Shown: positions 35,701 to 48,655, numbered from the stretch's first letter. The stretch: DNA of 64,000 nucleotides from Larimichthys crocea (GCF_000972845.2 NC_040027.1:7678632-7742631); one strand, 5' to 3'. Numbers and translations: made by a program. Notes: generated by a model from the letters alone, not told the origin.

Positions 35701-36360
35701 ACAATAAATCAACACAATTCAAGATAAATCAACACAATTCAAGATAAATCAACACAATTCAAGGTAAATCAACATAATTCAAGATAAATCAACATAATTC
35801 AAGATAAATCAACACTATTCAAGATAAATCAACACAATTCAAGATAAATCAACACAATTCAAGGTAAATCAACACAATTCAAGGTAATTCAACACAATTC
35901 AAGATAAATCAACACAATTCAAAGTAAATCAACACAATTCAAGGTAAATCAACACAATTCAAGGTAATTCAACACAATTCAAGATAATTCAACATAATTC
36001 AAGATAAATCAACATAATTCAAGATAAGTCAACACTATTCAAGATAAATCAACATAATTCAAGATAAATCAACACAATTCAAGGTAAATCAACACAATTC
36101 AAGGTAATTCAACACAATTCAAGATAAATCAACACAATTCAAAGTAAATCAACACAATTCAAGGTAAATCAACACAATTCAAGGTAATTCAACATAATTC
36201 AAGATAAATCAACATAATTCAAGATAAATCAACACTATTCAAGATAAATAAACACAATTCAAGATAAATCAACATAATTCAAGATAAATCAACACTATTC
36301 AAGATAAATCAACACTATTCAAGATAAATCAACACAATTCAAGATAAATCAACACTATTT
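35701..36360. repeat. 20-bp minisatellite, 33 units, with higher-order structure
   Basis: 33 consecutive units of AAGATAAATCAACACAATTC-type run with no change of length from 35701 to 36360. Variants differ at fixed positions: AAGATA, AAGGTA or AAAGTA in the first part, AAATC or AATTC in the middle, and CACAATTC, CATAATTC or CACTATTC at the end. The variant order in units 9-14 (35861-35980) recurs in units 20-25 (36081-36200), 220 bp away. This points to a later duplication of an 11-unit block. The array is AT-rich, and stop codons occur in all frames because 20 is not a multiple of 3. Confidence 0.97.
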
Positions 36361-37317
36361 GGGACAAAGCAAGCTGCTGGAATCGTCACATTAGGCTCAT
36401 AAGACTAAATGGACTTTTCCTTTTCCTATTGACCAAACAATGAATCATTTGATTAAATGCATTGCAATAAGAATGAAATCTGATTCTGCGGACCACATCT
36501 GGAGTTGATCACACCTCAGCCAGGTATAAGTGACAGTGTGATCTCATTCCTAGAGGCCCTGGAGACTTGTTTATTTATAACTGTGCGTGTTACTGATCCA
36601 CCGTAGTGTTTCTGTGTCAGAGGCGTCATTAAATTCACTGATTCCACGTTTATTCATTCATTCAGTTGTATCGGGACACAGAAGTCCCCTTGAGCATAAT
36701 ATTGCCTAATTTATCATTTGCCAGCATTTGTTGTTGCAGCGCTGTCACAGCAGGACGCTCATTGTTTGTGCTCTGCTACATTCACGTCTCGCTGTGAGCT
36801 AATGTTGCCAGATAGATGGTAACTTCCTTCTGTCAAGAAGTTTATTTGAAGTTATGTCCTTTACCTTACAGATATCTTCTTTCACAGATGGAGGGGTCAC
36901 TGAGTCCAGCTCCTGTAGCTCTCATTACACATAGACAGTCCTTTGTTCCTTTGTGTCACGTCTAGCTGCACTGTAGACTTCATCCTCTGAGAGATTTTGT
37001 AGAAACGGCTCTCTCCCAGCTTGTTTTCATGTCTCATTGTGAGCTAATGCTTTCTGCTTCGACTCGCTCACACGGCAGACAGCAGAAAGTGTGCTGAATC
37101 CACAAGTAGTCATTTAAATGCCACTTGGAGGACACTTAGAAGGGAAAGTATTCATCTCTTTGAGCTGTAAGTCTCATAGAGTAAAAGGTCCCTGAATGAG
37201 GAGAGGAATGAAGGAAACAGACATTGCAGTGTTGTCAGTGTGCTGTTGAATAAGATGTAGTTGTTTAATGTAAAATCAATGCCAGATGAAGGAGTCAGGA
37301 TCTGTCAGTCCAGACAG
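36361..37317. other. intronic stretch, nothing recognised
   Basis: Unique-looking DNA with few simple repeats and no supported exon. Confidence 0.5.
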
Positions 37318-37425
37318 TTTGGCCTTTTTCAAGCTTTATTTTTGACAGAGACAGCTGACAGTGACAGGAACGACATGCAGCAAAGGGCCACAGGTCAGAT
37401 TGGAAATCCAGCTAATCGACACCCC
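37318..37425 (-). mobile_element. SINE fragment (relative of 7868-8078)
   Basis: Blocks 'CAAGCTTTATTTTTGACAGA', 'GACATGCAGCAAAGGGCCAC' and 'AGGTCAGATTGGAAATCCAG' correspond to the central and B-box part of the tRNA-derived SINE seen whole at 7868-8078, read from its minus strand. The tRNA-like A-box end is missing, so this copy is truncated. Confidence 0.65.
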
Positions 37426-40004
37426 AGTTCATCTGTACTGTTATGTAATCTGAAATATCCATAAAATATGTCAGTCAGTTTACTCAATGATAGAAAAGGA
37501 AACCAGGAATAACTGGTATTGTCTGTGCAAGAAGCTCGTCATGACCCATATTTACATTTATTGTTAGGCGTCAGCGTCTAGTGCCTGTAGTTATTATGAC
37601 GGGAGCAAAGGAGGCAGGTCACATAGTAGAAAGTGTCATCGTCAGCATAGAGAGGAGGTTGGTGGAATCAACAGTGTGCAAGGTAATGTTCTTATTTTAG
37701 CTCAAACTATGATCTTTCCCTGAAGTTTTGATGCCTAACCACAGTCCGTCATTGCTTCATGTTCATGTTCATCAAACCAATAATAAGATATTTTCAGCCA
37801 GTTTGGGAGTGAGCAGGCTGACAATCATTTTTTCCTCTGAGAACACGCCAAATATCTGGACAGTCTGGGAACTTCACTAATCATCTCGCCATGGCTCCAT
37901 CACATTGTTTATTTGCTTATATGAAGAGCGTTATTACTGTACGTCAACCTTTGGTCTTCATCGTTTTGCCCAGTAACACAGTGTTAATGTTATATGACCA
38001 CTGTAGCCTGCACAGAGTGTCTTTGTGTGTGGCTCCCCCAGAGGATTCCACTCGGCATCGATCACTCCTTTTTCCTAATCAATAGCGACCTATATACGGA
38101 TCAGTTCCCAGCATCCAAGGACATCCAGACTAACTCCGTCCTGGGCTGAGTAACCACAGTCTGTCAGCAGTGTAAAACATGCCAGAGCTGACTGCTATCC
38201 ACCTTAGTGAGCATAAAAACATACAGTAATGTATGGAAGTCAGGAAAGGAAATACTTTGCCTGTAGAGTTTACCAAGTACTCTCTGCTGTTCACTGCAGT
38301 TGTACCTGGCTTAATATTTCACTGACTTTCCCTGCCAAGATAAAATTCAAATCAAAGATCAAAGATTCTGATCAGTCATTTGGTGCCAGTTTCAGTTCTC
38401 GGTGCTCAGAGCGTATTTCTCTTTGAGGTTCGATTCCCAACTCTGCTTATGAATTAGCAAGACTTGTCAAGACACGTACAAGTAGCACACATTCCTTTAC
38501 GGTTAAGTTTTTCACACCTTCCCTGAGGACCACGGCGATAAAATCTGTGTTTCTGAGTGCAGGTGTGAGACGGAGAGGTGAGATGAGTCCCCCACAGAGA
38601 TCTGCTGTGCTCTGCAGTGGATAAGTTTGGGGTGAAGTGAGGGTCAGAGGGTCAGAGGGTCTATCTGTGAGGCAGTATGACATTAGAGATCATTAAAAAC
38701 ATCAGTAGAGTGAGAGCTCATCGAAGGTTTTAGCATTTTGACTTTTTGTTTATATATATTGGCAAATTAGCTCAATTTAACGTTGAATCAGCTGCTGATC
38801 GCAAAACTCAAATGTGACGATTCTGCAGCGTCTTTTGTCATTTCAGATTTATGGACATTTGTTCATGATGAACATCACAGATAATAATATTTTCGGGAAG
38901 TGTAAGTCACGCTGAATAATATCAATATGTGTTTCATATCTGTGTGTTTACTTAAATTCACCTCCCACAGTATCTTTGCCTAACTTCTCCCCCTCTGCGC
39001 CTCCCCTTCAACCCTCCCAGTCTCCTCCTTCCTCGGGGAGTCTCTTGGCTCTGTCCATGCCTGTTACAGACCATAACCTGCAATTTCACGACGGTTAAGA
39101 TGTTTTCCGCAACAATGAGTTAAATTGGAGAGGAGCACAGTGAATATTTCATTTCCCCTGAAATGTTAATCCCATCCAAATGGGACTGAAGTCATTATAA
39201 TTCACTTTATGCTGTTTTCACGGAGTTGTAGTCATCACAATGGAAAATCCTTGAAATGTCTGTCAACAACAAACTGCAGGTTTAGTCACGGTACAACATA
39301 AAACAATTAAAAATGCTCCTTTGCCTGCTGTCGAGAGGCTTCTTTGTTGATGTTGTTTGTTGGCTTCCATTTCCTCCTCATGGTCATCTGTCTTTCCTCT
39401 TTCACTTCACTCCTAATAGCATGTTTCATCATTTGCCAACAGCTTTTATTGGCTTCACAAGCGAAGAAATACAAATACAAACCACAAGCCGCAAACAAAC
39501 CAGTGCTTTGGCAGCTGGATAGGAAACACCATTAATTCTCCCATTAGAGTTTGATTAGAACCAAAGACATTTCATAAAGACTTTTAATGAAACTGGAGTC
39601 TCGAAGAGAAAGAACGGTTTGGAAACAGCGGGAAAGCAAAAACAGTTTTGATTTTGAGAAAGTTTAAAATGAGACGAGCGTTAGTGGATCCATCACCTCT
39701 AAGACTCTGTGAATCCAACCAGATGGGTCATCTTCCTCTCGAACAGGATAGATTCTCAACTTTTCTCATGACGTTTAGAGACCGAGCCAGAGAAAAGAAA
39801 GCTCGAGATCAGGACGTTGAGAGGTAAAAGGAAGAACAACAGAGACGGAGAGGATTTGTTCAGCTCATCGTCTACAGAGGCATTGTTATTGAGCGTTAAG
39901 TAGTCGGTCCATGCTGTGTGTTCCTTGAAACCGCTGAGGGAAAAAGATTGATTCGGCCACATCGATGCAAAACTCTCTGCTTTAAGCTCTTACTGGTCCT
40001 AATT
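37426..40004. other. intronic stretch, low repeat content
   Basis: No long microsatellite, no recognised transposon and no supported exon for about 2.5 kb. This is one of the most repeat-poor parts of the window, so it is a reasonable place to look for conserved non-coding elements (inference). Confidence 0.45.
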
Positions 40005-40285
40005 TGTTTCCTCTTCTCAGCCTCTTTTAGCTCCTAGTACCAGTTTTCCAGCAGTGAGTAGCTGTTTTCGTGAACTTGTACAAAGCCAGATTTCCCTCAG
40101 CAGTTGGTGGAGACCAAACCAGAGCTAAAAGGACAGTAAATATTGGACTTTCATTTTGAGTCCCGTCCTTTTAGCTCTGGCTTTGTAGCTGCTCGATGTT
40201 GCACTTAACTCTGAACTCTGTGTCTGTCTGCTGTTAGGTTGATGAAAAAACAAAACTAGGAGCTAAAAGAGGCTGAAAAGCTCCA
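40005..40285. mobile_element. hairpin MITE with nested inverted repeats
   Basis: A perfect 22-bp inverted repeat, TCAGCCTCTTTTAGCTCCTA plus GT at 40017-40038, pairs with its reverse complement starting ACTAGGAGCTAAAAGAGGCT at 40255-40276. Inside it, CCAGAGCTAAAAGGAC at 40119-40134 pairs with GTCCTTTTAGCTCTGG at 40165-40180. The whole unit can fold into a long interrupted hairpin. I recognise the 'agagctaaaagg' and 'cagcctcttttagctcct' blocks as a recurrent fish repeat. No coding capacity. No target duplication could be fixed. Confidence 0.8.
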
Positions 40286-41958
40286 TTACTTGATCTGTTA
40301 TAGACTCAAGAAGACACCGTGATGCAACGCAAACGGATTCTTCTGACTGATCTTGATTTTTCTGTCTGCGTCTGTCTGAGGTTACACACAGATCACCACA
40401 GTCCTGTGCAGCATTACACCGAATGCTTCCTGCTTCATGCAGACATTCAAACCCTGTTCTGTTCTATTTGGGATGAGCTAATCCAGTTTGGACCGTATCG
40501 CCCATCTCTGATGACGGAGAGGAAATTGAATTGTCTTTCCATCTCACCATCACTGCCCTCCTTCCCTCCATCCCTCTCCGTCTCTCTCTGTCGTTTTTGT
40601 TTCTCGTCTTTGAGCCGGTGAGCCACAGAAAATCTTCTTTCGATAAAACCCTCCGTGTCATGTTTGCACTCGCTTCTTTGTGTTTGCAGATTATTACCTG
40701 CCGTTATCTTCTGCATGCAGCGAACAAACACAGTCTGACTGCGTCTGTTTATGTCACTAACGTGATAAAAACATCAGTCTCAGGACAGAGAGGCTAAATA
40801 TTCTGATTTAGTTTAAGATGATCTGTACAGTGTGATCTGATTTGTCTGTTTGACATCATGTCTTCTTTATGTCTGTGGTCTCTTAGCAGAAGTCGAGGCT
40901 GCGCTCGGGCTTCCAAAATAAAAGAAACGATAGATTTTTCCAGGTTTTTAGTCCAGAATGAACGACTCAGTTTAAAGATGACGATGGGAGTGAAAATCGA
41001 TGAGCGATGCTTTTCTCAGGTTTTATGGCCTTACTCAGTTCTCGTCATAAAAGCAGTGAAACGTCTTTCCAACACTTAGTGGACACAAGTTCTCTTTAAT
41101 GGCCTCAGCTTTCAATCTGTTGTTGTGCTTTGACAAGGCTGAATCTTTCTACGTGTTCGCAGCGATGTGTCTGTCTTTGTGATGTGGACAGAGACACGGC
41201 TAACGGACACCTGTCATGTGACATAATCTATATTAAGATACAAACAGAACGATAACAGCTCGGCGTTTGTGAGACTGAACAGTCGGTTCATCAGATGTCT
41301 GTTCTCAAGAAGCACTTCTGTTTTTCTCAGTCAAAGTGGACACGAAGTGAAAGAAGCATTTCTGCAGTTTCAGTGTGGAAGACACTTTTTTAAAAGACTT
41401 CAGAGCTGGAGAGAGAAAACAAGTCTGATAAATGTTGCCAGATTTGATTTGTAGTAATTAAAGAAGCAATTAAACTTCCTGCAGGTATTTTCTAGTATGT
41501 AGTTGTAGTAGTTTGGTCCAAAGGTGTCATCGTTCTGAATGTTACATAGAGGATATAACAACATGTAACTGTTGGGACATGTATGTGAAGTTTACTGTTG
41601 TAACTCCAGATTCTGCATAATTCAGGACATGTATGTATTTATTTATTTATCCGGTCCTGTTCAGAACAGCGAACATTGGTTGTGTGTTCGCTGTTTCCTG
41701 TCTCTGTATTCCCACATCTCTCTCTCCGCTCGCTGCTTCACAACAAACTTCCTGTGTGTCCGCCTGCAGACCAAAACAAAGCTCACCGAAGGGAGGAACA
41801 AGGACAGAACAACAGACTGACTGTCAGTCAGTCAGTCAGTCAGTCAGTCAGTGTTTGTTGTTTCAACTGAAGAGTCTCCAGTGTGGCTCGACTGAGCGGA
41901 TGATAAACAGAAACGCAGTGACCACAGCGAAGAACATGTTTTGAACTGAGTTTGAACT
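40286..41958. other. intronic stretch
   Basis: No supported exon. A (CAGT)n tract lies at 41819-41851. Overlapping frames on both strands at 40319-40797 are not coding by any recognisable motif. Confidence 0.5.
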
Positions 41959-41991
41959 CACACACACACACACACACAGACACAGACACAG

Positions 41992-42025
<34 letters not shown>

Positions 42026-42197
42026 ACACACACTTTACACTTTATACAACACTAGTTTGAACTTTTCAACCCGCTAGTTAAACAGAAAATCCAACACACA
42101 TTTACAAGATAGAAATCAGCTCAGTGCGGCGTGCAGAGAGGAGGTTTGACTCAGCCAGCCGCGGATAAAACAGCCTTCTGCAGCACTTTTAAATAAG

Positions 42198-42238
<41 letters not shown>
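41959..42238. repeat. (CA)n and (TG)n microsatellites
   Basis: Interrupted (CA)n with AGACAC interruptions at 41959-42033, then (TG)n at 42201-42238. Opposite orientation, about 170 bp apart. Confidence 0.95.
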
Positions 42239-42243
<5 letters not shown>

Positions 42244-43814
42244 GCGCTTCTGTATTGTCAAGAGCTCGCTCTCCAATTGGCCTTTTCTCCCTGACAGTAG
42301 AAATAGCCAAGTTGAGCCCAGACCCCGGTCAGACTGACGACACCAGGCTTCACTGCTCTTCGTGATAAGACCGCTTCAGTCCTCCAGAGCTGCTGTGGAG
42401 CTCTGACAAGACTCAGGACAAAGCTGTGGGTGGTTGGACACAGAATAAACTCTCCTGCACGCTCTCATTCATTGTTTACAGGCGTGGACAGAAGAGAGAA
42501 ACTCATTTCTGGCTAAATTCCTCCTGGAGAAAGCTGAACAAAGACTTCTTGTAGACGTGTGACCGTGTTTTTAAAGTGAAAGTTAACTTCTGGCTAAATT
42601 AGTCAAATTTGAATTTATATAATCAGCTGACAGTGACGAGGAAAGTTACCACAGTTGACTCGAGTCTTTCATTTATAGTTTTATTTAACACAGAGTTTGT
42701 GATGTAGCACAGTGCTGATTGTATCTGCTGTGCAAATCTAACACTACAAACAAGTATAAAATACACACACATTATATTCCTGTGTAATACCAGAACATTG
42801 TAATCTTTGTGATATGCAAAGAGTCGTGATGTTGAGAAGCTGCACAACGATGCAAAATGAAAATCTTCACTCAAAATTTCACTCACGATTATCAAAATAA
42901 AACTCCCCGCGCAAACTTCTGGGAATAAAAACAGCCAAAACAATTTAACCACGTATGTTTATAGATTTACATATTCAGAAGCACACGAACCAGAAAAATG
43001 AGCCAATGTGAACATGTTAACAAAGTCGGATTTAAAGCAGCATGTCGTGTCGTGATGAGGTTTCACCACCAAGTAACGAAGCTTTTTTAGAATGTACGGA
43101 TAGAATACTCATGAAGTATCTGTACTCTGTTACTTCCTCTGGTCGTTGCAGTGAAGGTGACGGTAAATGTTTAAAAGTCTCTCAGCAGTGCGGTGCAGTA
43201 TTCTTTAAAAAGTAGAACCGGCTCTTTAAAACCCGTCTGCCCTTCACTGTTCACCTTTTTCTTGAACTGTTCGCAAGGTCTTCTGGGTAGCTGCGGATGC
43301 TGAATAACTGCTTAGTTTGAGGACACGTTGGACCTCAGAGTACCACGAAATCATGAAAGTGAGGGGAAGAACTGGGCCACAGCATTCATCTCTGTCTTCA
43401 CAGTTTGTCCTCTGTCTCTCTCTTTTCTTTCATCAGCCTTCTCTCTCCATCGTTCTGCCTTACTCAGCGTTTTCTTATCAACCCCCCTCCGATGGGGAAA
43501 AGCTTTATGCAACGCTGTGTCCTTTTCATCCCTCCTCCCCCTCTCCTCTTCCTCCTCTTCCTCCTCTTCTCCTCCTCTCTTCTCCTCTTTGATCTGGTCT
43601 GAGCTCCATCACAAAATTTGACGCCTCCATCTCGACGGAAGGCTCCGAAAACTGAAGACTTTTCATGTTTTTGTACATTTTTAGTCTGAAAAATTAAAAG
43701 ATTAAAACAGGTGGTTCAAACACTGGTGTGCGCTCCCTTCACAGCTCGGCTGAGAAACGTCATCGTAGTTTCTTTCAGAAGTTTCAGTTCAGTTCATATC
43801 GATGTCCTGACCAT
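42239..43814. other. intronic stretch
   Basis: No supported exon. A C/T-rich patch at 43530-43600 gives Ser/Pro/Leu-rich spurious frames. Confidence 0.5.
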
Positions 43815-43876
43815 GGATGGATAGATGGATAGATGGATGGATGGATGGATGGATGGATGGATAGATGGATGGATGA
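43815..43876. repeat. (GGAT)n microsatellite
   Basis: GGAT units with GATA interruptions. On the minus strand it is translated as a run of Ser-Ile-His-Pro, which is not a gene. Confidence 0.9.
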
Positions 43877-44745
43877 ATCATCAGACGGTCATGTGATCTC
43901 TCTTCTTTGTGTCTTTGGGTTGCAGCAGTCGGTGGCCATGATATAAAAATCAAGTTAAAAGAAAACCTTCCTTGACTTGTGTAATCCATCAAACATTATA
44001 TTGTTGTCATGAGTAAAGCTTTGTAGACTTTCACATTTCCACTTCACGGCGTTATAATTATTAACTCCTGGAATAAATGAAAGCCTTCGGCTGCCAGCAA
44101 CAGAAGGAAACATCTAAATTGGGAAAGTTCCCGTTAAATTAACCGGTACATAACTGGTTTGTTATTAAAACTTTAAATGAGTCTGGCCCTCCGTGGACTC
44201 AGAGTTTGACACTCAGCTCTGTCACACTGATGTACAACACATCGCTGTCGAGCGTCACACTTTTACCTTCAGACACGGCGGCTTCTTCTATATGTAGTAC
44301 AGTGTAGTGCCGGTACGACTACCAGACTGAAGAGCAGCGTCGCAGAATAACTTGTAGACTCATCGTTAATTATGTATATCATGTGGTTCAGAGTGATGTC
44401 ACCTTTACATCTCTGCTTTGAGGGGGGAAAGTTAAAGAAGATCATCAGCTGCTCATGAACTCTTAAAGTGACGTAACAGTTCCGTAGTTATCCGTGTTAA
44501 AGGTTTGTTTGTCGTTTCATTCTGTCCACTTCAACTGAGTTGGACTTATGTTGGATTTCACCACCTGAAGGAGGTGTAACCTTCATGGTATGATGACTCC
44601 TGGTGTCTCACAGGGGCATCCGTACGTATGCAGCCTCATTAAGGGGCCGAGTAGACGTTACTTCCTTCGTTGCTGGGACTGGAACTTTCCAAGACTTGTG
44701 ATTATGTCAGGTCAAAAACGGAGATACGTGCACAGATTGATCCAG
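43877..44745. other. intronic stretch, nothing recognised
   Basis: Unique-looking DNA with no simple repeat and no exon supported. Confidence 0.45.
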
Positions 44746-44862
44746 CCTCCTCCTCCTCCTCCTCCTCCTCCTCCTCCTCCTCCTCCTCTCTCCTCTCCTC
44801 CTCTTTCCTCCTCCTCCTTTTCCACTTTTTTCCTCCCTCCTCCTTCTCCTCCTCCTCCTGTC
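44746..44862. repeat. (CCT)n trinucleotide repeat
   Basis: Pure CCT units at 44746-44788, then imperfect C/T-rich sequence to about 44862. It encodes poly-Pro or poly-Ser in spurious frames. The polypurine complement makes triplex formation possible. Confidence 0.9.
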
Positions 44863-45182
44863 GTGGATGGACTCAGCTAACGCTTCGTCAGTCTGTAACG
44901 AACACCGTGCTGTTTAATGTATTCAGGCTGAGCTTACTCCTGCTGTCCTGTCTGAGGAGGCTGATGTTCAAACACACCATCAGCACAATACACCGCCTGT
45001 CAGCATAACGCACAAACACACACACTCAGCTGTCATCTCAACACTGCGGCCTCGTGTTTCTCATTCTAACCTCGCTCTGTTTGTCTCAGGCTTTCTTTAA
45101 TTCTGTTCTCTCTCACACAAACTTTTCTTTTCCTGCCATGACCTCATTTAACCCCACTGTGTGCACACACACATGCTCTAAC
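44863..45182. other. intronic stretch, nothing recognised
   Basis: Mixed sequence with short CA runs only and no exon. Confidence 0.5.
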
Positions 45183-45370
45183 CACACACACACACACACA
45201 CACACACTCTGAGCGGGGAGGTATCAGTCCTGACAGACGGCCAGCTGGCTGCAGGACAGTCAGACGAACAGTCGACCGACTTCTCAAGCTGATAAATGAA
45301 GTCACACAAACAGGAGCTCTTTATCTCCGTTATTACACAACGAGGACGACGGCCTCGTCTGCCACAACAG

Positions 45371-45428
<58 letters not shown>
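45183..45428. repeat. (CA)n and long (TG)n inverted pair
   Basis: (CA)n at 45183-45208 and (TG)n at 45373-45428 (28 units), opposite sense, 165 bp apart. Confidence 0.95.
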
Positions 45429-45429
<1 letters not shown>

Positions 45430-46079
45430 CTTCCTGTTCATGTGTTTTCATTGTGTGACTTGGCCATGACTGTGTGGCAGACGTGCTTGATGTCGTAGTC
45501 AGTCGTTTCTAATTAAACAACAAAACCGTAAATAAAAGGAACGTTCCATTCAAACATTTAAACAACGCTCCGAGAACCACAAAGTTTCTAAATCTACGTC
45601 CTCTTCATGAAGCTTTGGACAGGAAACGGCTTCAATAGAAAATATACTGGAAGACACACCGACTGCTCCGAGTACTCGAGTACTCCGTGTCGGTATTAAT
45701 TCAACATATTGAGTCTAACGTTACCGTTAGCAACCAGACAACCAACTTGTTAATCGTAGACAGTTCCATCCTCGCCGGTTCGATCACCGCCCCAAGTCGT
45801 GTTTTAAAGTTCAAGTCCTCTGATATTAATTCAATGAGAGTACTCGAATATCTGAATGACTTCAAACGTCCGTCACAGTTCCAGAGGTGAGCGGCTGCAG
45901 GGACGTGTGCACAGATTAAAACAGAACAAACAGTACCAGCCCGTCAGAACACAGATATCCATCCACCGGATTCAGATAAACAAGCGGCTGTCATGGACCA
46001 GCTGGCAAATTCTGTGCGGCTGCATCTGTAAACAGTCAGCAGAGCTCATAAAATACACACCAATAAACTTCAGTATTAG
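45429..46079. other. intronic stretch with a perfect 16-bp palindrome
   Basis: GAGTACTCGAGTACTC at 45670-45685 is a perfect palindrome. A related GAGTACTCGA occurs at 45837-45846. The segment between may be a small diverged transposon, but no target duplication was seen. Confidence 0.5.
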
Positions 46080-46116
<37 letters not shown>

Positions 46117-46526
46117 ACACCTGCTCCACTTTTTGTGATTTGTTCACGACTTTTTCTACTTAACGATTAACAGAGGCTTTTACTGTGAAGCAGTGAAGCA
46201 GAACCGGTGCTGCCGTGGTCCGGTTCAGAAGAGTCCCAGAAACGGGCCTCCGCTCGGCTCTGCGTTAAATTCAACAGGGCTCTTCTATTTTTGACGGACG
46301 CCGCGAGCAGCCCACGTCACTTTACACAGACAGGAAGCCAGACACAGAAACGCAGAAACATGGAGAACGGTAGATTTTCAAAATAAAACACCCAAAACAA
46401 ATAAAGTACGTAGCATATTTCCACATGTAGATACATTTAGAAGAACATGAAACAGGAAAATGAAAAACCAAATCTGACCCAGTAAACAAAGCCTGGAGGA
46501 GAAACGCTTCTGAAACACTCCCAGAG

Positions 46527-46569
<43 letters not shown>

Positions 46570-46725
46570 TGTGTGTGAGATATTTGTTTCTATCTTCAGC
46601 CTCAACCAGTCGGAGGTCTCCTGTTTCCACATCGTCACGTTAGAATGTGAAACGATAACATGCCGGCGGTGTAAAAGCGTCCAGTGTGTGTGTGTGTGTG
46701 TGTCTGTGTGTGTCTGTGTGTGTGT
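46080..46725. repeat. CA and TG microsatellite cluster
   Basis: (CA)n 46080-46114, (TG)n 46529-46577 with one TTTG interruption, and (TG)n 46684-46725 with TCTG interruptions. Confidence 0.95.
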
Positions 46726-47886
46726 ACATGCCCTGACTTTGTCTCCACTGACCTGTCACCTCACAAACATTTGAACCTCGATAAATCTCTGTGCGATGAG
46801 CTGGTGAGCACAGATCACCTGTCCACACCTTCAGATTCATTTTGCTGTTTTAGCTGAATGAACCTGGATAAAAGTCAAATTAAAAAAGTGTCTTTATTGT
46901 TTTGTTTTAGGAACAAGAAACTAAGAATGAAGAATGAAATGTGGTGGTTTTATCTCCAGTCTTTTGTTGGTGTCATCACGGACACGCTTTTCTCTCCAGA
47001 CTGTCAGTCTTTGTAAAAACATCCGGTGAATATATTGTGATTGTAGCTGGTAGCAGACTGCACGGACAGTCTCGTAGAGAGGTCGGGTAACCGGGTCTCT
47101 GGTTTTGACAGGGCTCAACAAGCCTGACGCTGTCAGCTAAAAACAGCCCTGCCACAGTCTGAGCGCTCTGACTGTTCGTGTGGTCAAACATGGAGCGAGC
47201 GCCAGGTCAAAGGAACGACTTCTCTCTCCTTTTTCTTTTTTTTACCAGACAGAGAAAAAATGCTGCTCTTGGCAGTTCGTCATTGACAGCCGGGGCCACC
47301 GCTTCAATTAACCTCCAATACAGCAGAGACATAAAACAGAGCAGTAACGGGCTTTTGCTTTAATTAGCTGCGTGTGAAGAAAACAACTCTTCTCCTCCTC
47401 CTCAGTCTCTCTCTTTTCTTTCACATCATCCACAGTTCCTCTGCTCAGCGTAGATGTTCTGTATGTCGCCGTGGTTACGCTGAAGAACATCAGATTACAT
47501 GAACTTAGCTTTCATCCAGTAAGCAGTAACAGCGTGTATGTCCGGGGCTTTTATTGTGGTGAACAGAAGGAAGCTGGTCGTGTCTGAATAAGTCGTGACG
47601 TAGCGAACGTTAAAGTCACATGACTGATGAGCTGTTTCCTCATGGCTCTCGTGACTCCGCACAGATCTGATGTGACTAACACAATGTCCAATATTCACAT
47701 AACGGTAGAGATCGGCAACAAACATTCATTCACGTTTTCGTTCCATATTTTGACGGAAACACGACCAACGTTGGCGACAGTAAAGCCTGTGCCTTCACTG
47801 TTCAGACGACAGCGTCTCGAGGGTGAACATGCACAGAAACATTTCTGACAGACTCGATCAGATCATCATACTTTCCTCAGGAACAG
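46726..47886. other. intronic stretch, nothing recognised
   Basis: Unique-looking DNA. Overlapping small frames on both strands have no recognisable motif. Confidence 0.5.
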
Positions 47887-47894
47887 ATTATCAG

Positions 47895-48647
47895 TAGGGC
47901 CGTAGCGATACTCGATAGCGATACTCTAGACTGTAGACAGAGTCTACAGCTTGCAAATGCTGGACAAAATGATTTTTGTCATATCACATCTCAAACAGTA
48001 CTGGTGAAGAGTTTTTGAATAGATATATTATTTTTAAATCCTTTGCCTGACATACATATGCAGTTTTTCAACCAAATACGTGAAGATCAATAAAATAATG
48101 CCCCTTTTGATACAGAATACGTCATAGATACCTTCCACTGACTGGTTTGTCCATTCGTCGACTGCGCTTTAAGTCTGCCAAACATCTATTTTCAAACTGT
48201 CTTTTACGCGGTGACAGAACAACAAGGAAGTGTCGGACAGACACAAACCGCACATCTCCGTCTTCAGCGGAATCTCAGGAAAACAAAACACATCTCTCCA
48301 TCATAAACCGTTTCAGAGATATTAACAATCCTAAACCCAAAGTGGTGGGAGCAGAGTCTGTTCTCCTCGCTCTGACTGCGTAAACAGGAAGAGGAAGACG
48401 TCGGTGTCTGTGTACAGACAGTATCTAGACGGGTAACTTGCTAGAAATGCTCTGCAGCGACACTAGCGGCTGTGACCTGATCGCTCTTCCTGCAAAGCCA
48501 ACGGGGAAAATGGGCAGCGAGCAGTGCCGGGCAGAACACGGGATTTGAACGGGACTTAATGTGTCGAACCCCCATGTAAAAATCGATACTTTCTGGGGAA
48601 ACAAAATATCGATATATATCGCAGGATCGATAAAATTGCTCAGCTTA
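47895..48647. mobile_element. hAT-like non-autonomous element with 8-bp TSD
   Basis: An 8-bp direct repeat, ATTATCAG, flanks the element at 47887-47894 and 48648-48655. The left end reads TAGGGCCGTAGCGATACTCG. The right end, reverse complemented, begins TAAGCTGAGCAATTTTATCG. These fit the fish hAT terminal consensus TAGGGCTG...CGAT loosely, with several mismatches. Subterminal ATCGATA motifs are dense near the right end (48575-48635). The interior has no transposase; a 78-codon frame at 48147-48383 is not recognised. The exact TSD makes the boundaries fairly secure despite the diverged inverted repeats. Confidence 0.75.
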
Positions 48648-48655
48648 ATTATCAG

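Noticed and set aside
35701..36360. CRISPR-like array
   Set aside because: There are no spacers: 20-bp units follow each other directly and vary at internal positions, so this is a minisatellite.
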